Notes under the pieces: model-generated | Databases searched by the model: none | What the model saw: only the letters and a program-made list of their open reading frames with translations | What the model was told of the DNA's origin: nothing | Source: Galbula dea | Taxonomy: Eukaryota > Chordata > Aves > Piciformes > Galbulidae | Reading direction: 5' to 3' | NCBI GenBank assembly: GCA_013399015.1 | Contig: VWZX01010273.1 | Coordinates: forward strand, 8,222,117 to 8,286,116 | DNA length: 64,000 nucleotides | Part shown: positions 24,307 to 36,000 of the stretch, piece by piece | Layout of the letters: every line of letters starts with the position of its first letter | How positions within the stretch are numbered: the stretch's first letter is position 1 | Program-made: the position numbers and the translations under genes

Positions 24307-25589
24307 TGAAACATGTCAGGCTAATGAGGCCCCTGGACACAGAAGTGCCAATTTATATGGAGTCATGGTGAACAGCTGAGAAACACCAGAGTTGTGCAGG
24401 CACCTGAAAATGAGAGGAACTTGTTATCACAGTCAGGGACCTGTAACCCAGGGTGCGAAGATGTAAACCAGAGCTCAGTGAAGCATCAGAAGCCAGTGCT
24501 GATGAGCTGGATGCAGGTGGAAGAGGGAACAGCCTGTACACTTTCCAACCTGGGCTGAGCAGAGCACTAGAAGACACAGCACTGGAGGTGACAAAGCTCA
24601 CTCCAGAAAGTTGGTCCCTGAACAAGGAAGGAAACTGGTGCACCACAGCCTTTTTTGGGGGTGTATTGGATGGCCATCCAGCACAGGAGAAAAAGGCAAG
24701 TGCTGTGGGCAGGGAGCTGCTGGCATGGTCTGTCCAAGCCCACAGCCTTGTCTCCACTGCATCCCACTCCCTTTCTTGGTGGTGGCAGGTCCTTGCTCTG
24801 CTCTGTTTTGCACAGGCTTTGGTGGGTTTCACTGTGCTGTAAACTCAGGCAGAGGCTGAACTGAACTCAGGCTGGATTGAGGGGGATGGATTTTACTGTT
24901 CATCATGCTGTGCCATCCCCTAGGTGTGCTGGCAAGGCACTACTGTCCCCTGGCAAAGAAGAGGTTAAGGCTCTCTGGCTTTCAGCTTTCAGAGGACTGC
25001 AATCACTCAGTTTTACTGTTGGTTCTGCTGCATAAAAACAACTGCTCTTTGTAACCTGCATGGCACAAAGGAGCCATTCCTTCCAGCAGCCTTTAAGAGA
25101 GGGGAGGAAAAGAAAAAGCAGAGGAAGAAAGTTTGCTTTCAGTGAGTGCCAGGTTGTCAAGGTTTCCTCTGCTCACAGACATGAATCTTTTTCTTCTGAC
25201 AGAAACAAGAGAGATTTAAACCTGTTTGGTACCCCGTGCAGCTTCAAAAGCAGCAGTGTCTGTGCCTGACACAAGGTGAAGAGCAGAGCTCAGGATCTCC
25301 TGTATGAGGCAACATCATCATGATGGCACACATGGGAGCATTCCACCAGGTTTGTGCTTGGCTCCTCACAGAGTCTCAAGATCCTGCATTGCTTTGAGCC
25401 TGGCTGCCAGAGAAGCTGTAGGCTGGTTTAGCCCTGCCAAGGACATGGGGTCAAGTTCAGTCTGCTGGCAAAGAAAGAGGTTTTCACAAGGTTGCATTTT
25501 TTCAGCTTCCTTCCCTGTTTGCATTGTTTTCTGGCTTAATCAATCCTGGAGTGCCAGTGAAGTTCCCAAGCACCTGATGAGTGTGGGGA
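24307..25589. other. Intergenic, no feature seen
   Basis: This is unique-looking, CpG-poor sequence between a CR1 copy and an LTR-like repeat. Open frames up to about 160 codons overlap on both strands and show no splice pattern or familiar domain. Confidence 0.55.
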
Positions 25590-26150
25590 TTCAACTGCTG
25601 GGGTTTAAGGCCAGGCAGCAGCTCAGCCCCATGCAGCCACTCACTCACTGCCCCTCAGTGGGCTGGGGAGAGAATGGGAAGGGTGAGGGTGCTCCTGGGG
25701 TGAGATAAAGACAGTTTAATAGGTAAAGCAAAAGCCACACACACAGCCAAAACAAAACCAGGATTTCCTTCACCACTTCTCACCCCAGGCAGGTGTTCAG
25801 CCATGTCCAGGACAGTAGGGCCTCATTAGGAAGGCAAACTCCATCACTCCAAACATCCTCCCCTGCCTCCTTCTTCCCCCAGCTTTATTTGCTGGAACCT
25901 CCCTTGGGTCAGTTGGGGTCAGCTGCCCTGGCTGTGTCCCCTCCCAGCTCTCTGGGCACCCCCAGAGCTGGCTGGTGGGGGGTGGGTGAGGAGCAGAGAA
26001 GGCCTGGACTCTGTGTCAGCACTGCTCAGCACTAGCTCAAACATCCCTGAGCTACCAACACTGCTTCCAGCACAAAGGCAGAACCCAGCCTGGAGCAGCT
26101 CCTGGCAAGAACATGAACTCCAGCCCAGCCAACAGCAGCACATAAACCAA
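25590..26150. mobile_element. Avian endogenous-retrovirus LTR-like repeat, diverged
   Basis: The segment matches, from memory, a high-copy avian LTR: GAGATAAAGACAGTTTAATA and AAGCAAAAGCCACACACACA, then a CCAGCTTTAT block, then GGTCAGTTGGGGTCAGCTG and GGCTGTGTCCCCTCCC, then CACTGCTCAGCA and a final AACTCCAGCCCAGCC stretch. It is many substitutions away from the form I recall, so it is old. No viral open reading frame is present. The boundaries are approximate, and it may be a solo LTR. A repeat-library search would settle the family. Confidence 0.6.
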
Positions 26151-28149
26151 GCTGGGCAATCTGGGTCACTGCTCCCTTGGCCTGGTGGCCATCCTGGCCA
26201 TGATTAAAAGAGCACTGGTAGACAATTCAACTGAGAAAGCCTGAAGATGCAGTAGCATGCAATTAGCACCTGGTCAACAGAGTTTTCTGGAAGAACCAAC
26301 ATCAGCCAAACCTGATCCTGGTCTCTGCTGGGACCCAGGATGGGTTGCCAAAGCTAATGGCACAGAGAGCACAGCCAAACAGTGTGGATAGAATGAGCAG
26401 AGCCCCAGCTGGCCCCTGGCTGGGACACCCTGAATCAGCCAGAAACCAGTGACCCAGCAGGGCTGGTTACATTTGCTGTGCTGAGAGAGGATGTGGATGC
26501 AGCAGGAGGCTGCAGGAAGGAGACAGCTCTACCCTAAGCCCAGCTCTGTTGTCCCCAAGAGCTCCAGGGTGACAGACCATGCAGGTGAGCCAGTGTAGAT
26601 GGTCTGTCTGTCCCCTCTGTCCCATCACTCCTGGGAAGGAGGCTGCAGGCATCTTCTTAGGAGCTGTTTGATTCAAACACCTAGCAAGCAGCAGGAGGAA
26701 AGTCCCTGATGAGTGCTCCTCAATTCCCACCAGCAAACTCTCCAGCCACTTTTCTCCATCAAAAGCAGGAAAAATCAATGTGCCCAGCACCCCTGGGCCT
26801 GTCTCCAGCATGTCCCACAGCAGCAGTGCCCTGGCTCCTTTGGCAACCACTGCAGGCTCCCAGGCTCAGCATGGAGAGAGTAAGGCAAAGCAACCTCAGG
26901 CCTGGTGCCCTTATCTCCCTGATAAAACACTAAGGCACTTTTGTTTATTGAGTGCTGCTGAATGGCACTGTCTTGGCTGTGAGCTCAAGCTCCAGATCCC
27001 TCTCTGGGCACAGCTGCTGGCAGGGAGCCCACAGCTGCAGCCATCTATTGCCACAGGAGCCTTTTGACAAGGGAGAAACCACCTCACAGTGTCCCAGCAT
27101 CCACACCTGCCCCTGGATTTGCTGTTTCTCCACCTGGTGACACTAAACACCTCCAGAAGACCAGGTCTGGCCAGTGGCAGAGACCTGACAGAGCCAGCAT
27201 GGCTAGGACACATCTGTTAGCTAACCCAGACCTTCCCAACCCTCTCCATGATGTGGGAGGCTGTTCTGCATCCCCTGTGAGCAACCTATGTTCCCTAGTG
27301 GCCCCCTGCTACTCCACATCTGGTGGCCACACAGGGTCTGCCTCAAGATGTGGCTCCACATGGTGACCCAGCACATGGGAGCAGTGACTCAGTGTGTGGG
27401 GCTGGTGTGGTTGGCCAGGAGATGCCTGGAGAGAGCTCCAGCTGCAGCTCTCTGCTGAGATGCAGTAAAAACAAGGCAGAAGGGATGTTTTCAAGCTTAA
27501 CATGTCCAGGGGAGAAATCCTGCCCCTCCAGGAGATACACCAGCACTGCTGCTTTCTTATGGGTCACCACTGAAATTCTCAATCCAGGACCAAAACTCAG
27601 CCTGATGGCTTCAAGGAGAGGTCCAGGTGAAAGCCACCTCCAACCCATGCAAGCCTGGTCTCCCCTTATCCACAGGGCAGCTGCAGCTTCAGAGAAGCAA
27701 GGCTTGCAACCATCTTGCCTTTCTAGAGAAGGCAAGGGGAGATGTTTGATTTGCCTGATGCTGCTGCTGGTTTATTCCTCCTCTGCCTCAGCAAGGCAGC
27801 TCCAGCCTCTCACTCCTCCCAGGTGGGCATGCATTCAGCTTTCTGTGTTTGTTTGCTTTTCAGAGGAGATTTTTTTTTTCCCCCACCAATTTCCCCCATG
27901 ACTTTCTGAACACAACATTTCTCTTTTTGGCCTCAAAGATCTGGCAGTGAGCAGTGAGTCAGCACTGGAACTATGCAGAGTGAGGGAGGGGGAGAAGGAG
28001 CTCCCTTGGCTTATTTGCAGGTGATGTTGGATTATTTCATTTGGTGCCACCTAGTCGAGAAACAGTGGATGGCAACCACCTATTCAGAGTCTTCAACCTT
28101 TCCAAGGAGGTGTCATACTCTGCTGGAAGAAGAAAGAATGTAGTAGTCA
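26151..28149. other. Intergenic, no feature seen
   Basis: This stretch lies between the LTR-like repeat and two CR1 3' ends. The longest open frame (27,323-27,901, plus strand) overlaps a similar frame on the other strand, lacks domain similarity and has no good context, so I do not call a gene. Confidence 0.55.
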
Positions 28150-28218
28150 TCTCTGAGCATCCTTGATGGCTGGACTCAGTGAACTCAGAGGTCTTTTCCA
28201 ACCACAATGACTCTATGA
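28150..28218 (+). repeat. CR1 LINE 3' end, short
   Basis: The segment contains CTTGATGGCTGGACTCAGTG, TCTTTTCCAACC and ATGACTCTATGAC, which is the terminal part of a CR1 copy in plus orientation. Confidence 0.75.
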
Positions 28219-28224
28219 CCCTTC

Positions 28225-28443
28225 CTGCCCCTTCCACACTTTCCAGTTCCACCATCTCCTGTCTGGAAAAGACCAGGCTGCACTGGGGGTGTTCAATGAC
28301 CAAACCATTCCCAGGTCAGCTTGTTTGGGGCTCTGAGCAACCTGCTCTAGTTGCAGATGTCCCTGCTGACTGCAGGGGGTTGGACTAACTGACCTGGAAA
28401 GGATTCTTCCAACCCAAACCATTCAGTGACTCTGTGACTCTAC
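28225..28443 (+). repeat. CR1 LINE fragment
   Basis: The copy is in plus orientation: CAGCTTGTTTGGGGCTCTGA, GCAACCTGCTCTAGTTG, GGGGGTTGGACTA, then TTCCAACCCAAACCATTCAG and a degenerate terminal repeat. It lies just past the 3' end of PIDD1. Confidence 0.85.
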
Positions 28444-29071
28444 AAAAGCCATGCCCCAAATGTTGTTTCCCAGCCTAGCTCCATGGCAGCACAGCCAAGC
28501 TACAGAGACACCATGAACTCAGTCACAAGTCTGTCCTGAGCTCTGCACCCACACAAGAGCTCTTCTCCCATCCCTCTGCAGCATGGCCAAGCTCCCCCAC
28601 ACCTTTCTGCCAGCAGGGTTAAAAGGACCTGGCTCTGTCTAACACGTCCAGGCACTGAAGGATCAGCAGACCATGCTGGGAAACACTGAAGGGTTGGGTT
28701 TATTCCACTCAGAGCAATATGCCCAAATGCATCTCTCCAAAGCTGAAGGAAAGAACAAATACCTTCTTGGTGTACAGCAAAACTCCAGACAAGGACACAG
28801 AGAAAACAACCATTCCAAAGAGAGCTGCTGCCTTGAACCCAACAGGAGACCTGAGGAGCAGAACAGCCCCAGAAATCAGAGCTGAGGAAGTGCCTAGGTG
28901 ACAGCTCAAGTCTGCATGGCCCTGTCCAGTGCTCCAGGCTTGACACTAATCATTCCAGGGCATAAGATGTTCAAAAAACCCCAAAGTAGAAGGATTTTAT
29001 GCCTCTCTGTCAATAGCACTGAAAGACATCAGGGAAAGCGCCCATGATTCTTCAGAAGGACCATGGGACAG

Positions 29072-29764
29072 TTTATTTGTTCCAAAATAGCTTCTGCAGC
29101 AGAATCAAATAAAAAAAACCAAGAGCAATTTTGCTAGGAGTTAGTTTCTTCTCTTCTCTCCATGAATACTTAGATTTTGGGTTGGGCTTGAGAGAACTGG
29201 AAGAGGTTTGGCAGAAAACAGAGAACATTTTCCTGGGGAACACAGGTGACATTTGCATGTGAGCAAAACACCTCAATAACAGCAACTGCTGAACAGACCC
29301 CCACCATACCATAGACCTTCAGAAAGCTCCTCCACTGTCCCACCAAGCACTGGAGCATGGACAGACCCAAATGCTTCCCCCCAGTGTTTCCAGCAGGACA
29401 GAGTTTCAGGAATAACTTATAAATAAATACATGTAACATGAATATGAACTCATTAAAGGCTCCTTAAGCCACTCCTCCACTGACAGACACTTCAGCCTCT
29501 GAATGGCTCCACCTTTCTGAAATCTAAAGCTGCAAATCATGAGGCAGAAGCACAGCAAAATGCACTCTGAGCTGCCTGGGACTGGAAGAAGTGGCCCAGG
29601 AGTACAGAGCCAAGAGAGCTCCTCAGGCTGCTCACAAGAAACCAACATCCCCCTCTTCGGGAAAGACCCTGACCGTTGAGGTGGGAGCAAGCCCCAAGAC
29701 ACTGCCACTGCAGGGACACCAGGCAGAGGGCCATCACAGAAAGGCCAGTGCTTTCTGCTAGGTG
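29072..29764 (-). other. PIDD1: PIDD1 3' untranslated region (estimated)
   Basis: From the stop codon the first clear minus-strand AATAAA is at 29,077-29,072, giving a 3' UTR of about 0.7 kb. A second AATAAA at 28,704-28,699 could give a longer form. Cleavage sites are inferred, not seen. Confidence 0.55.
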
Positions 29765-30002
29765 CTAGAGCATGGCTATGGCAGAGTCCTGAGTGCTGCT
29801 GTCCTGCTCCAGGCCCAGGCGGCGCAGGGACTCCCGGTACTTCTGCCGACCCAGCTCCAAGGTGGCCTCCACCTCCTCGGCGATGTCCTGGCGCCCGCTC
29901 TCCTTCATGGCTCCAACCAACTTGTTGACACACTCAGGATCCTCTGAGTTTTGCTGAGCCCATGAGAAAAGCATGTCCAGGATCTGCTTATCGAGGTCCT
30001 CT
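29765..30002 (-). CDS. PIDD1: PIDD1 last coding exon, second half of the death domain
   Basis: Residues 825-903 run from EDLDKQILDMLFSWAQQ to the stop TAG at 29,767-29,765. GRQDIAEEVEATLELGRQKY covers helices 5-6. The C-terminal tail after the death domain is shorter and unlike the human proline-rich tail. Acceptor TTTCTTCAG. Confidence 0.96.
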
Positions 30003-33000
30003 CTGAAGAAAGAGAGAAACCCAGAAGTAACCAACGCTTTCTCTTGACTGATAACTCCAAGAGACCTTATTTGAGTCCTAGCCCAGGGCTGGAGTCCCAA
30101 AGTTCTCCAGACACACAAAGCACTCCATGAGCCTCTCTTCCCCAGCCATCATACAGGAGCTACAGTCCCTGCACTAACAGAAATTGCCTGGTTTCAGCTC
30201 TGTGGAGCAGGACCTGGGAGTGCTGGTGGACAACAAGTTCACCATGAGCTAGCAATGTGCTCTTGTGGCCAAGAAGGCAAATGATCTCCTGGAGGGCATT
30301 AAGAAGAGTGTGATCAGCAGGTCAAGGGAGGTTCTCCTTGTCCTCTGTTCTGCCCTAGGGAGGCTACATCTGGACTACTGGGTCCAGTTCTGGGATCTTC
30401 AGTTGAAGAGAGACATGGAACTACTAGAGAAAGTCATGCAGAGGCTAGGAAGATGCTGAGGGCACTGCAGCATCTCTGGGAGGAGGAAAGACTGAGAGCC
30501 TTGGGGCTGCTGAGCCTGGAGAAGAGCAGCCCCAGAGGGGAGCTGCTCAATGCTGAGCAAGAGCTGAAGGCTGGGGACAAGAGGCTGGGGCCAGACTCTG
30601 CTCAGTGGTGCCCAGGGCCAGGCCAAGGGGCACTGGGCACCAACTGGAACCCAGCAGGTTCCACCTGAGCAGGAGAGGGTGGCAGAGCCCTGGCCCAGGC
30701 TGCCCAGAGAGGTTGTGGAGTCTCCTTCTGGGGAGAGATTCCCAAGGCAGCTGGAGGTGATCCTGGGCAAGCTGCTGTGGGTGCCCCTGCTTAGGCAGAA
30801 GGTTGGACTGGATGATCTCCAGAGGTCCCTTCCAACCCCAGCCATGCTGGGTTGCAGGGATTCTGTGAAATACCAAATTAAAGCATTCTGCTTTTGAATG
30901 TAAATTCCCCAGAGGAACAGCACTCTGGTCATAACAAATCTCATTCTCTCCTACTGCTCTTGGCTTTTTGCTCAGACTGCATGCCCCATGACACAGCACC
31001 AGCTCTTTCTGAATAGAGATGATATTCACAATCAAATACCATAGACCACTGCTCATTGTCAGAGGTAGGAGGCTGGCCAGGAATCCAGATCCCAGAGCAA
31101 AACAGGAATGTGACTCATCTGAACTCCAAAGCTCATCAGGTTTGTTATCTCCCACTTCTGCTTTTCAGACATAAAGGTTGGGTTTGTAACAGCAAAGAGA
31201 AAAGAACCAGATTCCCATCAAAGAACAAAGGCATTAGGCAACTGGAAACAACTCCAGTGGGAAAACTTTCCACCACCCAGCCATGAATGTGCACTCTTAG
31301 GCTGCAGGACAGATAGCTGGATAGGCAGACAGACAGACAGACAGACAGACAGACAGCATGTGTGGCTGTTGACCCCTGTGGCCTCTCTTACCTGTTATTG
31401 TAGCCGATGCGCTCGATCTGCTGGTAGGTCAAGCCCAGGTTCAAGCCAATGCTCTGCCAGTCAGCCCCCACACGCCTGGCAATGCTCAGCAGGTTGGCCT
31501 GGGTCAGGTAGCCAGTCTCAGCATTGCCCAGGTTCAAGGGAGGGAAGGAGAAGTCATTCAGAAGAGCAGGGTTCTCACCCCAGCGAGGTTTCAGTCGCTG
31601 TGACACAGAGAAGAGAAGAGAAGGTGCAAACCACCTTGGGTTTGTAGAGGGCAGTGTCTGGCCACTCACTCTCCACACTGAAATCTTGCTTCCTCCTGCT
31701 GGGAAGGGAAGGGAGGAGGAAGAGGGGAAGGAAAGGAAGGAGAGAGGGAGGGAAGAAAGGAAGGGAGGGAGGAAGGAAGAAAGAAGGAAGGAAGGAAGGG
31801 AGGGAGGGAGGGAGGAAGGAAGAAAGAAGGAAGGAAGGAAGGAAGNNNNNNNNNNNNNNNNNNNNNNNNNNNNNNNNNNNNNNNNNNNNNNNNNNNNNNN
31901 NNNNNNNNNNNNNNNNNNNNNNNNNNNNNNNNNNNNNNNNNNNNNNNNNNNNNNNNNNNNNNNNNNNNNNNNNNNNNNNNNNNNNNNNNNNNNNNNNNNN
32001 NNNNNNNNNNNNNNNNNNNNNNNNNNNNNAGAAGGAAGGAAGGAAAGGAGGGAGGGAGGAAGGAAGAAAGAAGGAAGAAAGGGAGGGAGGAAGGAAGGAA
32101 GAAGGAAGAAAGAAGGAAGAAAGGGAGGGAGGAAGGAAGGAAGAAGGAAGAAAGGGAGGAATGGAGGGAAGGAAGGGAGGGAGGAAGGAAGAAAGAAGGA
32201 AGGAAGGAAGGAAGCCTTTGGGCTGAAGCATCAGGCTGTAAGAAGCAAGGAGCACTCGCACTGGCAGTGACCAGCAGTGCTCACTGCCTCTGAGAACTAT
32301 CCAGCTGGAGTCCTCAGAGCAGCCAGAGCTGCCACTGGACACTCCCTTTCTTGTCTTTACAGCACTTTTTTCAAGGAGCCATCTCCCCAGAGTGTGTGTG
32401 CTTCAGTGGTAAGAGGGTGCTGAAGGCTGGATCTGTAGCTGAGGCTGCAGGTGTCAGGAAGGGATGTGAGAGCCCAGCTCGTGAGCTGAAGGGAAGCACT
32501 CAGCCTACAAAGGCCTTTTATTGTCTGAAGCTTCTCAAAAATCAGTTCAACTCCATAACCAACATTATTAGGATCAACATCAAAGGCCAGTGGCTGACAC
32601 CAGAGCACTCAACAGCTGCATTCAGAGCCAGCCTACCTCCCTCACCCTAGATCTTTCTATCTTCCTGCTGCATGAGCTGTGTGACCAAGGAAGTCATGAA
32701 GAAACCAGACACTTCCCTCAATTCCAGCAAGCTTCCTCCTGTTCTACACCCAGAGGATCCACCCTCTCTGACCACCCATCCAACAAGCCTCTGCTTGCCA
32801 GGCAAGATGGGCAGGAAGCTAGAGACCACTCCCAGCTCTTCAGGTTTCTCTTCTCAGAAGAGCTGCTGGGGTGCTGGAGGTCTCCAGCATGCCATGGTTG
32901 TGCAGTCATCTCTTCAGCCCTTCATTCCATCCACCCTCATGGGGGAAGGCAAACTGAGCTGAGCAGGGAGGCCATGCTCTTACCCCAACTAGAAGACAAG

Positions 33001-36000
33001 TTACTCACAGGCAGTTTGATGGGCAGAGTGGCAAGCCAGAGGGAGTCTGGTCCTTTCCTCCTCCTGCTGGCATCTTCAGGGATGCTCTCAGGAACTGCCC
33101 CTCTGTAGAAAGAGACCTTTGCAAACAGAGAGCAAGCAGTGAGGCTCAGAGTCAGGCACAGTGGCCAAGCCTTTTTTTTGCACCATGTCTGGGAAAGAAG
33201 GAATTCTGCATTCCTCACCTATCCCTAAGCCATGAGCATGGCTTTCCCAGTTAAGGGCAACTGGGAGGAGCACTGGGGTTCTGCCATCAAGGCTGGACTG
33301 GGTGCCAACACCCCCAGAGTTAATGGCAGGAATGTAAGTCAGAGAGGTTAGTGATGAGTGATCCTTCCAGACTGTTCTTCTGGGTGATTCAGGGTTTAGT
33401 CAGTGAAATGCAAAGCCAAGGGAGAGAGAGGAAGAGAAGAGTCATGCCTGGTGCTCAGAGATTATTGTGATGGGCACTGCAAAAGCAATGATGATCATCA
33501 CCATCATCATTCAGTCTGGAGAAGAGAAGGCTCTGAGGAGACCTTCTGGTGGCCTTCCAGCATCTGAAGGGGCCTGCAAGAAAGCTGGGGAGGGACTGTT
33601 CAGGAGGTCAGGTAGTGACAGAACATGGGGGAATGGATGCAAACTAGAGGAGGGGAGATTTAGGTTGGATATCAGGAGGAAGTTCTTCACTGTGAGGGTG
33701 GGGAGACACTGGAACAGGTTGCCCAGAGAGGCTGTGGAAGCTCCATCCCTGGAAGCTTTGAAGTTCAGGCTGGATGGGGCTGTGGGCAACCTGATGTAGT
33801 GGGAGGTGTCCCTGGCAGGCAGGGGGTTGGCACTAGCTGATCTTTAAGGTCCCTTCCAGCTCTGCCAGCTCTAGGATTCTATGGTTCTATGAGGATGAAG
33901 GAGGAAGTGAAAAGCCAGTGTTGCTCACCTGGCCTTTTACAGCTTGGCCTTTCCTGTCTACAGGGGAGGTCACATAGATTTCCTTCATGTTCTTCAAGTG
34001 GGAGTAGAAAATAAAGGAGAGTCGTCCATCCACGCAGTCAGGGCGATCTGGGCAGGGAAGCAGCAAAGCCTCAACTTGTGCTGGCTCTTCTAGCCTGACC
34101 AAGAGCCCACCATTCACCTCCTCATGCTTGAAACCTCCCCTCCCTCACTGGGTGACAGAGAAGAGCAGAAAACAGTGGCTGTGGAGAAAGCAGGTCCTAC
34201 AGACGTCAAAAGAGAAGGGCCACGGGGTGGAGATCAAGTTCAAGAGCAGAAGGTAGGGCAGGGCAAGACATTCAGGGGGAGGATGGAGTCAAGTCCATCC
34301 TTGGTAGTTAGTTCCCTCCCATCCTTGGTCCATTGTACCCCTTGGAGGGCAGAGTCAGCTGCAATAGCATCTTGGAAAGCACTAAACTAGGTGACTTCTC
34401 TCTTCACCATTTCTGCAGTGGGTGTAGAAATAGGAATAGAGCCAAAGGGTTAAACATATAACCAGGTAACACATCCACAGAGGTAATTATCTATAAATGA
34501 CAGACTCTGGCCTCATTTCTCCCCCCAAATATCCTGATATGTGTTCTCTCAGAAATGGGCAATATTAATTAGATCACCATGGGCTTTCCAGTCCTAAGAT
34601 GCCAAGAAAAGGGCAGAGCTGGCTGCAGAAACAGATCAGGCATGGAATAACCACACTGGGCTCTTGCCCTCTGAAGGCTACAGCAGCACCAGGGAAATTC
34701 AAGCCTGCAGACCAGAGAACAGCAGAGCCAAAAGATGGGTGAGCAGAGAATGGCACAAGCCCAATGTCCACAGGCTGGCTGCTGTGAGTAGTGGGGGAGT
34801 TGGAGACAGAGAGGAACGGCAGGGAGGAGTAGAGCCCTTGGCAGAAGCATGCCTAAGGGCTAGAGAACTACAAGAGGTAGGAGCAGAAAGGAGCCCAGAG
34901 CCACCATACCCATGTCAATGCTGATGCCTCTCTCAAAAGCTGCAAAGAACTGCTCTCCTTCAAACATCTCCACCATGTCAGATGGCTCAGGCCCTCGATA
35001 GCGATCCTGCAGCTTCTTCAGCACTGGGTCAACCTGGCAAGGGTGACAACACAGGAGCCTGTGTTAGGTCTAAAGCACATCTGTCCCCTCACCCCTGTCC
35101 CTACACCCATGATGTTCTATTTAATCACCTTCAACAAGGAGAAGTCCATTTTACATGGAAAGGAACAATCACCCATCTCTTCCTAGCCCAGGTAGAATCA
35201 CAGAATGGTTTGGGTGGGAAAGGGACCTTCCAAGGGCATCTAGTCCAACCCCATGCAGTCAGCAGGGACATCTCCAACTACAGCAGGTTGCTCAGAGCCC
35301 CCAGCAACCTGAGCTGGGATGGTTCCATGAATGGGACATCTCCCACCTCTCTGGGCAGCCTGGGCCAGGCTCTCACCACCCTCAGTGGAAAAACATTCTC
35401 CCTTCTCTGTATAAATCCCCCTCTTTTACTTTCAGCCCATCACCCCTTTCCCTGCTACCCTTATAGCCTACAAAGGGAGGCCCAGGGAGCTCAGGAGCAA
35501 GGCACTGCAACCCAGACCTGACCTTGTGCTTGGGGACACACTGTAGCAGGACTTGCTCAGGGTCCTTCTTCCTCTGCAGAGCGATGAAGTTCACCTGGTA
35601 CAGCCGCAGGCGCTCGTAGACCTTCTTGGCAATGCCTCCGATGTAGGTCTTGGTGGTGTACCACAACCAGTACCTGGCAGGCAGGGAAGGAAGGAAAGGA
35701 ATCAGGGAAGAGAAAGAACAGATCCTTCCTAGGAAGAGAAACCAGTTTCAGACCCCCCAAGAGCAGAAAACATGCTGAGGAGAGACCGAGTGCTAAGCTG
35801 GGCTTGACTCGCAAAGGGCAAAGGGACCAGGGAAGGGTTAATGGCATGAGCCCTGGTCAGAGTGTGGGGCAAGGAACATCCCAAGCACTAATCCTGCCCT
35901 TACCAGGAGAAGTGGGTGACTTCAAAGACTGCATAAAGATGGGTGAACTCCAGCACCACCTGGCTGGTGATATCATCCCAGCTTTGGCCCTCCAGGTCAC

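Noticed and set aside
27323..27901. 192-codon plus-strand open frame in the intergenic stretch
   Set aside because: It starts at a non-ATG codon, is overlapped by a 130-codon frame on the other strand, and has low-complexity composition with no recognisable domain.
31524..32342. Long open frames of about 250 codons on both strands
   Set aside because: They arise from the purine repeat and from Ns translated as X, and are not genes.
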